Shown here one piece after another: positions 34,238 through 43,842 of a DNA stretch of 64,000 nucleotides. The notes beneath the pieces are model-generated. The model was not told the DNA's origin. It ran no database searches and was given only the letters and a program-made list of their open reading frames with translations. Location of the stretch: the NCBI GenBank assembly GCA_036272935.1, contig DATAXP010000070.1:1-64000 (forward strand). Direction: 5' to 3'. Origin of the DNA: DATAXP01 sp036272935. GTDB lineage: Bacteria > Planctomycetota > Planctomycetia > Pirellulales > PNKZ01. A program made the translations under genes and the position numbers. Every line of letters starts with the position of its first letter. Position 1 is the first letter of the stretch.

Positions 34238-37237
34238 TCACGAACACCCCATGCTGTTGCCACAATTGTGGCAGAGGTAACAGTTGCCGGCCCGCACGGT
34301 GATCGAGCCGCAGTTGTCGCACACCGGGGCGTCGACCTGAAAGCTGGCGAACTGCTCGCCGCGATTGGCTTGTCCGGGCTTGAACTCGAACTTCGGCGCG
34401 ACGCCGGCTCGCTCAAGCAGAGATCGGCCTTTCACCACCGCCTCGGTTCCTGCACCATTCTTGCGGTGACCGTTCGACGAGCCGTTGGTGCTTCCGTGCG
34501 AACCGTTCAGCCCGCCGGCCTTCTTGGCGACGGGCAATCGCTCTGTCTCGGTCGGCTCCTCGCCCGCGGCGGCCTTGGTTGGCGATGGTTCCGGTGGAGC
34601 GCTGGCGTTGGCCTCCTTGTAGCCGGGCAGGAACTCGATCCCCATCCAGCGGAAGATGTAATCGACGATGCTCTTGGCGATACGAATGTCGGGGTTCTTC
34701 GTGTGCCCCATCGGCTCGAAGCGGGTGTGCGAGAACTTGCTCACGTACACCTCAAGCGGCACGCCGTATTGCAAGCTCATGGAAACCGCCGTGCCGAAGC
34801 AGTCCATCAGTCCGCCGATGGTGCTCCCTTCCTTGGCCATGGTGATGAACAGCTCGCCGGGGCGGCCATCCTCGTACAGACCGACGGTCAGGTAGCCCTC
34901 GTGGCCGGCGATGTTGAACTTGTGCGTCTTGCTGTTACGCGTATCGGGCAGGCGCTCGCGTCGCGGAGCGGCCTTCTGCTTGTCGGCCGCCTTGTCTCCT
35001 TCGGTGCTCGTCGACAGCGGTTGGCTTTCCTTCGAGCCATCGCGATAGACCGCCAACGCCTTCAGCCCCAGCCGCCAGCCCTCGAGGTACGCATCGGCGA
35101 TGTCGGCCGGCGTGGTGTCGCGCGGCATGTTCACGGTCTTGCTGATGGCACCGGAGAGGAACGGCTGCGCGGCGGCCATCATTCGTACATGGGCTCGCCA
35201 GGCGATGCTCCGCTTGCCATTGCGCGGCTGGAAGGCACAGTCGAACACGGCGAGATGCTCGTCGCGCAGATCGGGCGAGCCCTCAATCGTGTCCTGCTTG
35301 TCGATGTAGGCCGTGATCGACTCGATCTGCGGCTGATCGTAGCCCAGGGTCTTCAGCCCCAGCGGCACGGTGTTATTGACGATCTTGAGCATGCCGCCGC
35401 CGGCGAGTTGCTTGTACTTGACCAGGGCGATATCGGGCTCGATGCCGGTCGTGTCGCAATCCATCAGGAAGCTGATCGTGCCGGTCGGGGCAAGCACCGT
35501 GGCCTGGGCATTCCGGAAACCATAGCGGTTGCCGCTGGCCAGCACTTCGTCCCACACCGTCCGGGCGGCATCCTTGAGATACGCCGGGCAGGCGTCGTTG
35601 ATTTGCTCGACGGCGTCGCGGTGCATCTGCATCACGCCAAGCATCGGGTCGCGGTTGACGTCGAAGCCGTCGAACGGCCCGACCGCCGCGGCCAGCTCGG
35701 CGCTCGTCAGATTCGCGGCGCCGTGCAGCAGGGCGGTCATTGCGCCGCAGAGGCCGTAGGCGGCCTCGGAATCGTACGGCAGACCGGCCGACATGATCAG
35801 GCTGCCGAGATTCGAATAACCCAGGCCTAGCGGACGGAACTTGTGGCTGTTCTCGGCGATCAGCTTCGTGGGATAACTCGCGTGATCGACCAGGATTTCC
35901 TGAGCGATGAAGAAGATGCGGCAAGCGTGCTGGAACCGCTCGACGTCGAACACGCCGTCGTCGCGGCGGAACTTCATCAGGTTCACGCTCGCCAGGTTGC
36001 ACGCCGTGTCGTCGAGGAACATGTACTCGCTGCACGGGTTGCTGGCGTTGATCCGCCCCGAGTTGGGGCAGGTGTGCCAACGGTTGATCGTCGTGTCGTA
36101 CTGCACGCCGGGATCGCCGCAGTACCAGGCCCCTTCGGCCATCTTGGCCATCACCTCGCGTGCGGGCCACGAGGGGCCGGCATGCGCAGCATCCGTGACC
36201 CAGTGGGTGATCCACGGCTTGTCTTCGACGACCGCCTGCATGAACTCGTCGCTGAGGCGGACCGAGAGGTTCGCGTTCTGGAAGAGGATGCTGCTGTACG
36301 CCTCGCCGTTGAAGTTCGACTCGTAGCCGTTGGCGATGAGCACGCGGGCCTTTTTCTCTTCCTTCTGCTTGCAGTCGATGAACTCCATTACGTCGGGGTG
36401 CCAGTCCTTGATCGACTGCATCTTGGCGGCGCGACGGGTCTTGCCGCCGCTTTTGACGACCGCGGCAATCTGGTCGTACACGCGCATGAACGACAGCGGC
36501 CCCGAGGGCTTGCCGCCGCCGGAGAGCTTCTCACGGTGCGAACGCAGCGTGCTCAGGTCGGTGCCGGTCCCCGAGCCGAACTTGAACAGCATGGCCTCGC
36601 TGCGGGCAAGCTCCATGATGTCTTCCATGTTGTCGTCGACGCTTTGAATAAAGCAGGCCGAACCTTGCGGGTACTCGTATGGGTTCTCGGGCTGCTCGAC
36701 CCGCGCGGCTTCGGCGTTCCAGTGCCAGTTGCACTGGGCACCCTTCACGCCGTACTGGTGGTAGAGGCCGACGTTGAACCACACGGGCGAGTTAAACGCC
36801 CCGTGCTGGTGCAGGCACAGCCAGGAGAGCTCCCGATAAAAGCTCTCACCGTCGGCGGTGCTGGCGAAGTAACCGTCCTCGATGCCCCAATCGGCGATGG
36901 TACGGCTCACGCGATGAATGAGTTGCCGAACGCTGAATTCACGCTCGGGCGTGTTGATCTCGCCGTAGTAATACTTGCTGCAAACGACGTTAGTCGCCAG
37001 TTGGCTCCAGGAACTGGGGACCTCGCAGTTGGTCTGCTCGAAGAGCATCTCGCCGTTCTCGCCCTTGATTGCCGCCGTGCGAACCTCCCACTGAACCGTT
37101 TCGAAAAGGTCGCGGGGCTCAGCCGGGCAAAAGACTGAATCGATCATTAGCCCCTTGCTGAACCGGCGAGCGGGCTTCTTCTTGGTGCGTTCGACCACGG
37201 CGGCGGAACCTCGCGAATCGGAACTGGACTGCGACAT
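34238..37237 (-). CDS. nrdJ: adenosylcobalamin-dependent ribonucleotide reductase (class II)
   Basis: This 999-residue enzyme reduces ribonucleotides using vitamin B12. It shows GAFNSPVWFNVGLYH, ACFIQSVDDNMEDIMEL, FKFGSGTGTDLSTLRS, the NASNPCSEYMFLDDTACNL active-site region and LAPTGTISFLMDCDTTGIEP. The C-terminus has a zinc-ribbon-like tail (VCDNCGSITVRAGNCYLCHN) carrying the redox cysteines. ATG 37237 has AAAGGA upstream. Upstream lie two NrdR-like boxes and a long 5' leader. It works in oxygen-independent fashion. Confidence 0.95.
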   Translation of the reverse strand: MSQSSSDSRGSAAVVERTKKKPARRFSKGLMIDSVFCPAEPRDLFETVQWEVRTAAIKGENGEMLFEQTNCEVPSSWSQLATNVVCSKYYYGEINTPEREFSVRQLIHRVSRTIADWGIEDGYFASTADGESFYRELSWLCLHQHGAFNSPVWFNVGLYHQYGVKGAQCNWHWNAEAARVEQPENPYEYPQGSACFIQSVDDNMEDIMELARSEAMLFKFGSGTGTDLSTLRSHREKLSGGGKPSGPLSFMRVYDQIAAVVKSGGKTRRAAKMQSIKDWHPDVMEFIDCKQKEEKKARVLIANGYESNFNGEAYSSILFQNANLSVRLSDEFMQAVVEDKPWITHWVTDAAHAGPSWPAREVMAKMAEGAWYCGDPGVQYDTTINRWHTCPNSGRINASNPCSEYMFLDDTACNLASVNLMKFRRDDGVFDVERFQHACRIFFIAQEILVDHASYPTKLIAENSHKFRPLGLGYSNLGSLIMSAGLPYDSEAAYGLCGAMTALLHGAANLTSAELAAAVGPFDGFDVNRDPMLGVMQMHRDAVEQINDACPAYLKDAARTVWDEVLASGNRYGFRNAQATVLAPTGTISFLMDCDTTGIEPDIALVKYKQLAGGGMLKIVNNTVPLGLKTLGYDQPQIESITAYIDKQDTIEGSPDLRDEHLAVFDCAFQPRNGKRSIAWRAHVRMMAAAQPFLSGAISKTVNMPRDTTPADIADAYLEGWRLGLKALAVYRDGSKESQPLSTSTEGDKAADKQKAAPRRERLPDTRNSKTHKFNIAGHEGYLTVGLYEDGRPGELFITMAKEGSTIGGLMDCFGTAVSMSLQYGVPLEVYVSKFSHTRFEPMGHTKNPDIRIAKSIVDYIFRWMGIEFLPGYKEANASAPPEPSPTKAAAGEEPTETERLPVAKKAGGLNGSHGSTNGSSNGHRKNGAGTEAVVKGRSLLERAGVAPKFEFKPGQANRGEQFASFQVDAPVCDNCGSITVRAGNCYLCHNCGNSMGCS

Positions 37238-37377
37238 GAAGGAATCCTTTCCGGGCGAAACGGTGACGGCAACGACAGCTTAGCGAAATAGAGAACTAAT
37301 GTACAGTATCGCCTGAGTATGTCGGGCGACTGCAACACCGGTCGAACAATTGATCCCAGGCCCCTATGAACCGAGCC

Positions 37378-37401
37378 CTGACCACGAGGAGGTGTGGTCA
37401 G
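37378..37401 (-). promoter_or_regulatory. hairpin in the nrdJ 5' leader
   Basis: CTGACCAC at 37378-37385 and GTGGTCAG at 37394-37401 form a perfect 8-base stem inside the roughly 180-base leader that follows the proposed promoter. It could affect mRNA stability or translation. It is not a B12 box; I see no cobalamin-riboswitch core here. Confidence 0.35.
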
Positions 37402-37413
37402 TGCTATCGGAGA

Positions 37414-37460
37414 TCACCATATATTGTAGCAATCGACAAGCTAGCTACAACATACAGGCG
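37414..37460 (-). promoter_or_regulatory. tandem NrdR-like boxes and promoter of nrdJ
   Basis: Two 16-base boxes fit the NrdR consensus. The first, 37414-37429, contains CNATATATTG and matches 12 of 16 positions. The second, 37445-37460, begins exactly 31 bases later and keeps the C-A-A-AT-A-G core. On the minus strand TTGTAG (-35) and TACAAT (-10), 16 bases apart, lie inside the second and first box. NrdR represses reductase genes when dATP is high, and its boxes are known to be about 31 bases apart. The rest of 37238-37679 contains no gene. Confidence 0.6.
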
Positions 37461-37615
37461 TGGGGACAGTCTATCGCGTTTCAAGAACGAGTCAACGATT
37501 TAGCGCCCACGGGCTGCAACGCGTTGACAAGAAAGGCCTTTGCAACGCAGGCGTGCAAGTCGGCCAAGCGACATCTTGAAATCTATTAGATTCCTAAGAT
37601 TTGACGCCGAAATGC

Positions 37616-37673
37616 TTTCCGAAAAAATACGGAACTGTCGATGCCGATTGTCGCCGCCGAGAATTTTCGGAAA
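37616..37673 (-). terminator. possible terminator after rplU
   Basis: TTTCCGAAAA at 37616-37625 and TTTTCGGAAA at 37664-37673 form 10-base arms with a 38-base loop, just after the rplU stop. The loop is long and the T-run is short, so this is a weak candidate. Confidence 0.3.
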
Positions 37674-37679
37674 AAACTT

Positions 37680-37994
37680 TTAGAGGCTGATTGTCCCGAT
37701 CCGCACACGTGTCGACACTTGCCGATGCCCCGTTTTCCGGCGGGAATTCTTGCGACGGCGGAAATGCTGTACATGCATCTTCGGGCCTTGAACCAGGCCA
37801 AGCACTTCGGCCGTGACACTGGCACCGGATAGCCCTGGATCGCCGAGTTTCATGCCGTCGTCGCCAGAAACTGCCAGCACGCGATCGAAAGTCAGCGAAT
37901 CGCCTACGTTCAGCTTCTCGCGGCAATCGATGACGAGTTCCTGGCCCGGCTCAACCTTCAATTGGCGGCGTCCGTCGAGAATAATCGCATACAT
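37680..37994 (-). CDS. rplU: 50S ribosomal protein L21
   Basis: This 104-residue protein is L21: it starts MYAIILDGRRQLKVEPGQEL, has DSLTFDRVLAVSGDDG, and ends with the rRNA-binding HFRRRKNSRRKTGHRQ. ATG 37994 matches the family start; the frame is open to 38198 with non-protein-like residues. In most bacteria L21 is followed by L27 (rpmA) and obg; neither is next to it here. On the minus strand the downstream region has no gene until nrdJ. Confidence 0.93.
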   Translation of the reverse strand: MYAIILDGRRQLKVEPGQELVIDCREKLNVGDSLTFDRVLAVSGDDGMKLGDPGLSGASVTAEVLGLVQGPKMHVQHFRRRKNSRRKTGHRQVSTRVRIGTISL

Positions 37995-38115
37995 GGCAGT
38001 GCCCGTTGTTTGGGGTCCTGTTTGGTTCGAGAAAGTCCCACAATATAGCGGGCATGGATCGAACCGTCGAGCCCCTGGCTCGTGACGGCACGCGAATGTG
38101 CCGTGGATTGCCGGC

Positions 38116-39516
38116 TCAGTAAATGAACGAAATGCTCGAGCGCAGCCCGAACATGCCGAGCGTCGCGTAGGACTGCGAGCCGTCCAGTGGACTCGCATTG
38201 CTGAGCGATCCGGCGCCGAAATAAGCCTGGCCGACCATGGAATTCTCGAAAATAATCATGCCGTTTCCATAGCTGCGGCGATAGTCGGCCCCTACCTCGA
38301 CTTCAGCGAACGGTAGCACGCCCCAGCCGCTGGCGGAATTCTCTTGGCTGGCGGTTGTATCGGGAATCGTAGCCACGTACGACTGGTACGCCTTGCCGAA
38401 CAAGAGCGCGGCCCGCCCGCCGCCGAACAGGCCGAAGCCGGTGCCGTCGAGCGCACGGCGGCCTTGCATGGCGACAGTCGGCCCACAGCCGTTGAAAAAG
38501 TGCCTCGCCTCCATGTGCGAGAAGGCGCCAGCGTCGGTGTAGGGCTGGATGTCGGCACCGTACGCTTGGTTTAAGTACAAGTAGCGCAGGCCGGCCGAGC
38601 CGAGCCATGTCCAGCCGCCGGTTGTCCAGCGTTTGAGTCCCTCAAGGTCCCAACTCAGGATTTGCAGGTTGCTATTGGCCGTGAACTGCCCGCCGGCCGC
38701 CGATGTAAAGATTCCCGTACCCGCAGTCCCGACGGCAAAGGGATCGATCAGTGCTGTCCCCGGGGTCACAGTGGCGCTAGCCGACGCAAACTGGTAGTAC
38801 TGAAAGAAGCTTGCCCGCACGCCGTTGCCCATCTCGTTAACGTGGCCGAACCACACCGCCGGCGATGCCTGGTACGAGTAATTGAAATCAGTGGTCGTGC
38901 GGTCGTAGACACCGGTTGTATTCGCTGTGCGGGTGATGAACGCGCTATCGTTGCCGGCGGTCCAGTGCGGCTTGAGCACGTAGACGCCCGCTCCGCCGAT
39001 CCATCCGCTGGGCTGCGAGGGGGGCGCCACCGTCACGAACACAGGGGCGCTGTTGTTCAGCAGCGCCGCCTCGACCGGCGGCTGCGGCGGGGCAACGGTC
39101 AACGGTTGCAAAACGTAGGCATTTGGCGTCGCTGCGGCAGCGACGTTGGATGACGCCGTCGACGAGTTAGGCAGTGCGATGGTCGGCAGGGTTGGGGGGG
39201 AGGCGTTGCCCGGGGCGTTCGGTGCTGGATTTGGTGTCGCGCTTGCCAGGCGAGGCCCGACCGCGGCGGCCGAAGGGGGCGGCGAGATCGGCTGCATGAA
39301 CTGCACCGGCGTTACCGGCCCGCCGACGGTGAACATCGGGGCCGACGGGTTGGGCATCGCTGGCACACCGCTCGGCCCAACGAACACTCCCGAACCGGTG
39401 ATGGCTTTGGCGTTGGCTGCCGCGGCAGGCAACGCACCGGGAATCGTCTGTCCGCGGCAGACGGCGGCGCATCCAAGTACCGTTACAACAATCACCATCG
39501 ACGCTAGCGCGCGCAT
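38116..39516 (-). CDS. outer-membrane beta-barrel protein (Lpg1974/Legionella porin-like)
   Basis: This 466-residue protein has a signal peptide (MRALASMVIVVTVLGCAAVC, then RGQT). A Pro/Ala/Asn-rich low-complexity region follows up to about residue 155. The rest is barrel-like with alternating aromatic residues (GAGVYVLKPHWTAGNDSAF, FSHMEARHFFNGCGPTVAMQ, FAEVEVGADYRR) and a C-terminal aromatic residue (SSISFIY). Repeats of this kind are frequent in planctomycetes, where porins form outer-membrane pores. ATG 39516 has GGAGG five bases upstream. Confidence 0.8.
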   Translation of the reverse strand: MRALASMVIVVTVLGCAAVCRGQTIPGALPAAAANAKAITGSGVFVGPSGVPAMPNPSAPMFTVGGPVTPVQFMQPISPPPSAAAVGPRLASATPNPAPNAPGNASPPTLPTIALPNSSTASSNVAAAATPNAYVLQPLTVAPPQPPVEAALLNNSAPVFVTVAPPSQPSGWIGGAGVYVLKPHWTAGNDSAFITRTANTTGVYDRTTTDFNYSYQASPAVWFGHVNEMGNGVRASFFQYYQFASASATVTPGTALIDPFAVGTAGTGIFTSAAGGQFTANSNLQILSWDLEGLKRWTTGGWTWLGSAGLRYLYLNQAYGADIQPYTDAGAFSHMEARHFFNGCGPTVAMQGRRALDGTGFGLFGGGRAALLFGKAYQSYVATIPDTTASQENSASGWGVLPFAEVEVGADYRRSYGNGMIIFENSMVGQAYFGAGSLSNASPLDGSQSYATLGMFGLRSSISFIY

Positions 39517-39592
39517 ACGAACCTCCACCATGCCCCCGAGGCAATCGGGCGAAGCATGGTAGAAGGTCACTGCGACTGTCGCCAGAGCAATT

Positions 39593-41236
39593 CTATATCT
39601 GTGAGAACTTCAGTTCCCTGCCGCTAGCATCCTGGCATTCGATCAACAGATGCTCGGGGGATGCGCCTTCCCGGCCGACGACGTGCACGGTGATCTTGTT
39701 GTCGTCTTCCAGGCGCGTTAGCTCACGTCGTTTGCGGTTGTTCAGGTACGTGGCGACATCTTCGTTGACGGTGACCGTCACACGTGCCAGATCCGGCTGA
39801 TGGCCGGCGAGAATCAGCAGCCGCACCACTTCGATCGCCATGCTTTCGGCAGTCTTCACCACGCCGGTCCCCAAGCAGCAAACGCAATCGCGGTACACGC
39901 TGCGCTTCAGGCTGGGACGGATGCGCTGGCGTGTCATTTCGATGAGGCCGAAAGGACTGGTACGCAGAATCTTGGTGCGAGCACGGTCGCGGCGCATCGC
40001 CTCGCGCAGCGCGCGTTCAACACCGCGGCGATGGCGCTCTTTGCGCATGTCGATGAAGTCGTTAACGATCACGCCTCCTAAGTCGCGCAGTCGCAGTTGC
40101 CGAGCGATCTCGCGGGCAGCTTGCAGATTCATCTGATAGGCGGTTTCCTCGGCCGAGTCCTGGGCGCGAAAGTTGCCGCTGTTCACGTCGATCGCCACCA
40201 AGGCTTCGGTTTGATCAATCACGATGCTGCCACCCAGCCGTAGCGGCACTGAGCGTTGGTGGATGCGACTGATTTCCTGGTCGAGATGGTACTTGTGGAA
40301 TAGCGGTTCCTTGCCTTCGTAAAGCTGTAAACGATGCACATAGCGCGGCATTACGATCTGCAAGAACTCACGGGCACGCTCGTGGGCGTCGGGCTCGTCG
40401 ATGTAGATCGCATCGACTTCCGAGGTGAAGATGTCGCGGATCGTGCGAATGATCATGTCGCTTTCTTCGTAGATGCCGATCGGAGCGGGATACTTCTTGA
40501 TCCGACGGACGATCACCTTCCACAGGCGCAGCAAGTACGCCAGATCGCGCGATAGCTCTTTCTTGGTGCGGTCGACACCGGCGGTGCGCACAATGAAGCC
40601 GACACCTTTCGGCGGCGCGAGCTCGAGCATGATGTCACGCAGCTTGCGGCGAGCTTCGTCGTCTTCAATCTTGCGGCTCACGCCGACGCGTCCCAGGGCC
40701 GGCATCAATACCAGGTATCGCCCTGGAATGCTGATGTATGTCGATAGCGTCGGCCCCTTGGTGCCGATCCCTTCCTTGATGACTTGCACCAGCACTTCGT
40801 CGCCGCGGCGCAGGATGTCCTGGATCGGCGGCTTCACACGCGGCCGGGCCCCAGGGCGAATCGTGCGTCGCCGGGTGCGCGGCCTGCCACCCGACGGCTC
40901 CTCGGGCTCGGCGTCATCGTCATCGTTGCCATCGCCGTTGCCACGAGCGGCTCCGCCGCCTGGTTCGATGGGGCGCGATGGATCGAAGCCTCCCTGGCGA
41001 AAATACTGCGGCTCGACATCGCTGATGTGCAGGAAGCCATTGCGGCCAACGCCGAAATCAACGAAGGCGGCCTGGATGCTAGGCTCGATGTTGACAACGC
41101 GCCCCTTGTAAATGTTTCCGACGTAATTGTCCTGGCTGGTGCGTTCAACGTACAGCTCTTCGAGCACGCCGTCTTCGACAATGGCGATGCGGCATTCCTC
41201 GGGCTGCGAAACGTTGATCAGCATCTCCTGTTTCAT
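39593..41236 (-). CDS. rng: RNase E/G family endoribonuclease
   Basis: This 547-residue protein has the S1-containing N-terminus (NYVGNIYKGRVVNIEPSIQA, FLHISDVEPQYF), interrupted by a charged low-complexity insert near residues 95-130 (GNDDDDAEPEEPSGGRPRTR). The catalytic region follows (GVIVNDFIDMRKERHRR, with metal-binding Asp), and the zinc-link CVCCLGTGVVK is present. It processes rRNA and mRNA. Length and lack of a long C-terminal scaffold make RNase G-like a better label than RNase E. It follows the PTS genes on the same strand with a 93-base gap. Confidence 0.9.
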   Translation of the reverse strand: MKQEMLINVSQPEECRIAIVEDGVLEELYVERTSQDNYVGNIYKGRVVNIEPSIQAAFVDFGVGRNGFLHISDVEPQYFRQGGFDPSRPIEPGGGAARGNGDGNDDDDAEPEEPSGGRPRTRRRTIRPGARPRVKPPIQDILRRGDEVLVQVIKEGIGTKGPTLSTYISIPGRYLVLMPALGRVGVSRKIEDDEARRKLRDIMLELAPPKGVGFIVRTAGVDRTKKELSRDLAYLLRLWKVIVRRIKKYPAPIGIYEESDMIIRTIRDIFTSEVDAIYIDEPDAHERAREFLQIVMPRYVHRLQLYEGKEPLFHKYHLDQEISRIHQRSVPLRLGGSIVIDQTEALVAIDVNSGNFRAQDSAEETAYQMNLQAAREIARQLRLRDLGGVIVNDFIDMRKERHRRGVERALREAMRRDRARTKILRTSPFGLIEMTRQRIRPSLKRSVYRDCVCCLGTGVVKTAESMAIEVVRLLILAGHQPDLARVTVTVNEDVATYLNNRKRRELTRLEDDNKITVHVVGREGASPEHLLIECQDASGRELKFSQI

Positions 41237-41329
41237 GGTCTTGCTTTCGGTTTCCGTACAAGTGTTTTATGAGTTCGGCGCGTCGCTTGTGACACGAGAG
41301 CGCAAGCGACGCGGCTAACCTGTCAATCG

Positions 41330-43075
41330 CTAAATGGCCCCGTTGTTGGGCTGCACCTTTTTCAATTCCTCTTTCAGATAACTCTTAATGTCGCGGGCGT
41401 TCTCGAGCGTGAGCGCCTTGGCCGCCACCGCTTCGCACTGCGGCAGCGACAGACTGCGCACGAGGCGCTTCAACTCAGGGATGGCGTTGGGCGGGACGCT
41501 CATCTGCCGCAGCCCCATGCCCAGCAGCAGCATGGTGTAGATGGTGCTGGCGCTCATCTGCCCGCAGAGTCCTACGGGAACCTGCGCGCGATTGGCGGCC
41601 CGCACCGCGATGTCGATCAGTTTCAGCACCGCGGGATCACTGGCCGTGTACAGGCTCGCCACGTCCTTGTTGCTGCGGTCGACGGCCAAGGTGTACTGGA
41701 TCAGATCGTTGGTGCCGATGCTGAGAAAATCGACTTCTTCGACGAAATGGTCGATCATCATCACGGCCGCCGGAACCTCGACCATCATCCCCACCGGCAG
41801 GTCGCGGTTAAACGGCACGCCGTGCTCTTCAAGGTCCTCCATGACGTCGGACAGGACCATCTTGGCTTGGCGAAATTCGAGCACGGTCGAAATCAGCGGG
41901 AACATCACGCGCACATCGCCCAGGGCGCTGGCGCGCAGGATGGCGCGTAGCTGTGTGCGAAACAGCGGCAGGTTGCGCAACGAGAGCCGGATGCTGCGCA
42001 GGCCAAGGAAAGGATTGCGATCGTCGTCGACCACCGCGACGCTGGCCACCTTGTCGGCCCCCAGGTCGAGCGTGCGGATCGTCACCGGTCGGCCAACCAT
42101 CTTCTGCGCCACCTGTGCGTAGGCCTGGAAGTGCGCTTCCTCGTCGGGCACCGTGTCGGCCCCGAGGTACAGGAACTCGGTGCGGTACAAGCCGATACCG
42201 TCGCCGCCGTTTTCGAGGCATGGCACGACCTCGTGCGGGAACTCGATGTTGCCGTACAACGAGATGTTCACGCCGTCGGTGGTGACGGCTGGCAGCTCGC
42301 GCAGCGTCTTCAGGTGCACCACGCGCGATTGGTGCTCCTCGGCCTCCTGGCGATAGCGGGCCAGCGTTTCTTCGTCGGGCTGGAGGATCACCAAGCCAAG
42401 TTCGCCATCGATGATGACCACTTCGCCGCCGGAGACTTCGGTCAGAAACGACCCGGTGCCGACGACCGCTGGAATGCCCATGCCTTCGGCCACGATGGCC
42501 GTGTGGCTGCCGGGGCCGCCGATCTCGGTCACAAAGCCGCGGACGAAGCGACGATCGAGGTTGGCGGTCTCGCTGGGCGTGAGGTTGTGCGCCAGAACGA
42601 GCACCGGCGAGGTGATCTGCGATAGCTCCTCACGACGGCGGCCGAGCAGGTTTTTCAGCAGCCGCTTTTCGATGTCGAAAATGTCGTTGGCGCGTTCGGC
42701 CAGATGCGTGTTCTCCAGCGACTGGAAGAACTTGCCGTAGCGCCGCAGCGCACGGCTCACGGCGTACTCGGGCGTGTAGTGTCGCTCGCGGATGAGCTGC
42801 TCGACCTCGGAATGCAGCCGGGCGTCGTGTAGCATCTGCAAGTGGGCGTCGAAGATGGCGCCGTAGTTCTTGCCCAGCTCGTTGGAGACCGCATCGCGAT
42901 TGCGTTCGATCTGCTGGCTGGCGGCTTCGAAAGCGCCTTTGAGACGCTCGAGCTCGGAATCGACGGCGTCGCGGGTCAGGAAGCGTCGAGGGATGCGGAA
43001 TCCCTCGTTGTCCATCACCAGGGCTTCGCCAATGGCGACGCCCGGCGAAACGGCAATCCCCTGCAGTTTTTGCAT
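41330..43075 (-). CDS. ptsI: phosphoenolpyruvate-protein phosphotransferase (enzyme I)
   Basis: This 581-residue protein accepts phosphate from PEP and passes it to HPr. The active-site His is residue 191 in GGPGSHTAIVAEGMGIPAVV. The PEP-binding barrel shows GIGLYRTEFLYLG, VMFPLISTVLEF, VGMMVEVPAAVMMIDHF and GLCGQMSA. It has no GAF domain at the N-terminus, so it is ordinary EI rather than PtsP. ATG 43075 has AAAAGGACG upstream. Its partner genes lie just before it; a sugar permease is absent. Confidence 0.93.
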   Translation of the reverse strand: MQKLQGIAVSPGVAIGEALVMDNEGFRIPRRFLTRDAVDSELERLKGAFEAASQQIERNRDAVSNELGKNYGAIFDAHLQMLHDARLHSEVEQLIRERHYTPEYAVSRALRRYGKFFQSLENTHLAERANDIFDIEKRLLKNLLGRRREELSQITSPVLVLAHNLTPSETANLDRRFVRGFVTEIGGPGSHTAIVAEGMGIPAVVGTGSFLTEVSGGEVVIIDGELGLVILQPDEETLARYRQEAEEHQSRVVHLKTLRELPAVTTDGVNISLYGNIEFPHEVVPCLENGGDGIGLYRTEFLYLGADTVPDEEAHFQAYAQVAQKMVGRPVTIRTLDLGADKVASVAVVDDDRNPFLGLRSIRLSLRNLPLFRTQLRAILRASALGDVRVMFPLISTVLEFRQAKMVLSDVMEDLEEHGVPFNRDLPVGMMVEVPAAVMMIDHFVEEVDFLSIGTNDLIQYTLAVDRSNKDVASLYTASDPAVLKLIDIAVRAANRAQVPVGLCGQMSASTIYTMLLLGMGLRQMSVPPNAIPELKRLVRSLSLPQCEAVAAKALTLENARDIKSYLKEELKKVQPNNGAI

Positions 43076-43413
43076 CGACGTCCTTTTGCGGGGCGCGCGC
43101 TGTAGTGAGTTCCGCGCGCCCAGCACCAGACGGGAGCTTCGCAGAAGCACGACCCAGCCATGCTCCGCGGCGATCCACCGTCGGCGACGCGCCGCTCACG
43201 GGCGTCGGCAAGCCTGGCAATGTTCGCGCCCCAGGGCGCGCTCGGGCCAGGAGTGCCGTTCCGCCGTTACCGCGCTGGCCCGCGGGTGCCGTGATCGAGG
43301 CACATCGGGCCGGCCCTCTCTTATACGACTGACTTGTACGCTTCGAACAGTTTCGGCCGTTGCCGAAGCGGTGCATCGCACGATCGCAGACGCACAACGT
43401 CGGCCGGCATCGG
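43076..43413. other. intergenic space between ptsH and ptsI
   Basis: No credible gene is present in these 338 bases. A small hairpin (TTCGGC-CGTT-GCCGAA, 43352-43367) lies 46 bases after the ptsH stop on the minus strand. The long gap suggests ptsI may also have its own promoter, but I cannot point to one. Confidence 0.4.
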
Positions 43414-43707
43414 TTACAACTCGTCTTCCTTAAACGGATGTGCGAGCAAATTGGTCAACGCTTCGACCGCCTGGCCGGCGTCTTCGCCGCTGGCTTCGAT
43501 CGAGAGCTCGGTTCCTTGCGTGGCCGCGAGCGTCAGAATTCCCAAGATGCTCTTGGCGTCGACGCGTTCGGGGCCCTTCACGACCCAGACCTCCGACTTA
43601 AACTTGTTGGCAAGCTTCACGACCATGTCCGCCGGCCGTGCGTGCAACCCTTGCGGATTGGCGAGCACAACGTTGCGGCTTGCTTTTGTGTCGCCCATGG
43701 TCGGCAT
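43414..43707 (-). CDS. ptsH: HPr phosphocarrier protein
   Basis: This 97-residue protein has the active-site His22 in NPQGLHARPADMVVKLA and the regulatory Ser53 in VDAKSILGILTLAA. It relays phosphate from enzyme I to IIA domains. The serine could be phosphorylated if an HPr kinase is present in the genome. A shorter start at 43698 is also possible. It lies between the IIA gene and ptsI on the same strand. Confidence 0.93.
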   Translation of the reverse strand: MPTMGDTKASRNVVLANPQGLHARPADMVVKLANKFKSEVWVVKGPERVDAKSILGILTLAATQGTELSIEASGEDAGQAVEALTNLLAHPFKEDEL

Positions 43708-43842
43708 CGATTACCTGCGTGACAAGATACCAGAAAGCGCTCCGTCGCGGCATCGGATTTTCCTTCGATTGGCCCGCAGTGGCTGGCACCCGACGGCTTC
43801 ATGACCGGCCGGCTCAATGCGACGAGACACGCCTTTGCAGCT

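Noticed and set aside
37350..37589. 79-residue plus-strand frame upstream of nrdJ
   Set aside because: It covers the NrdR-like boxes and promoter, has no ribosome site and no protein-like pattern.
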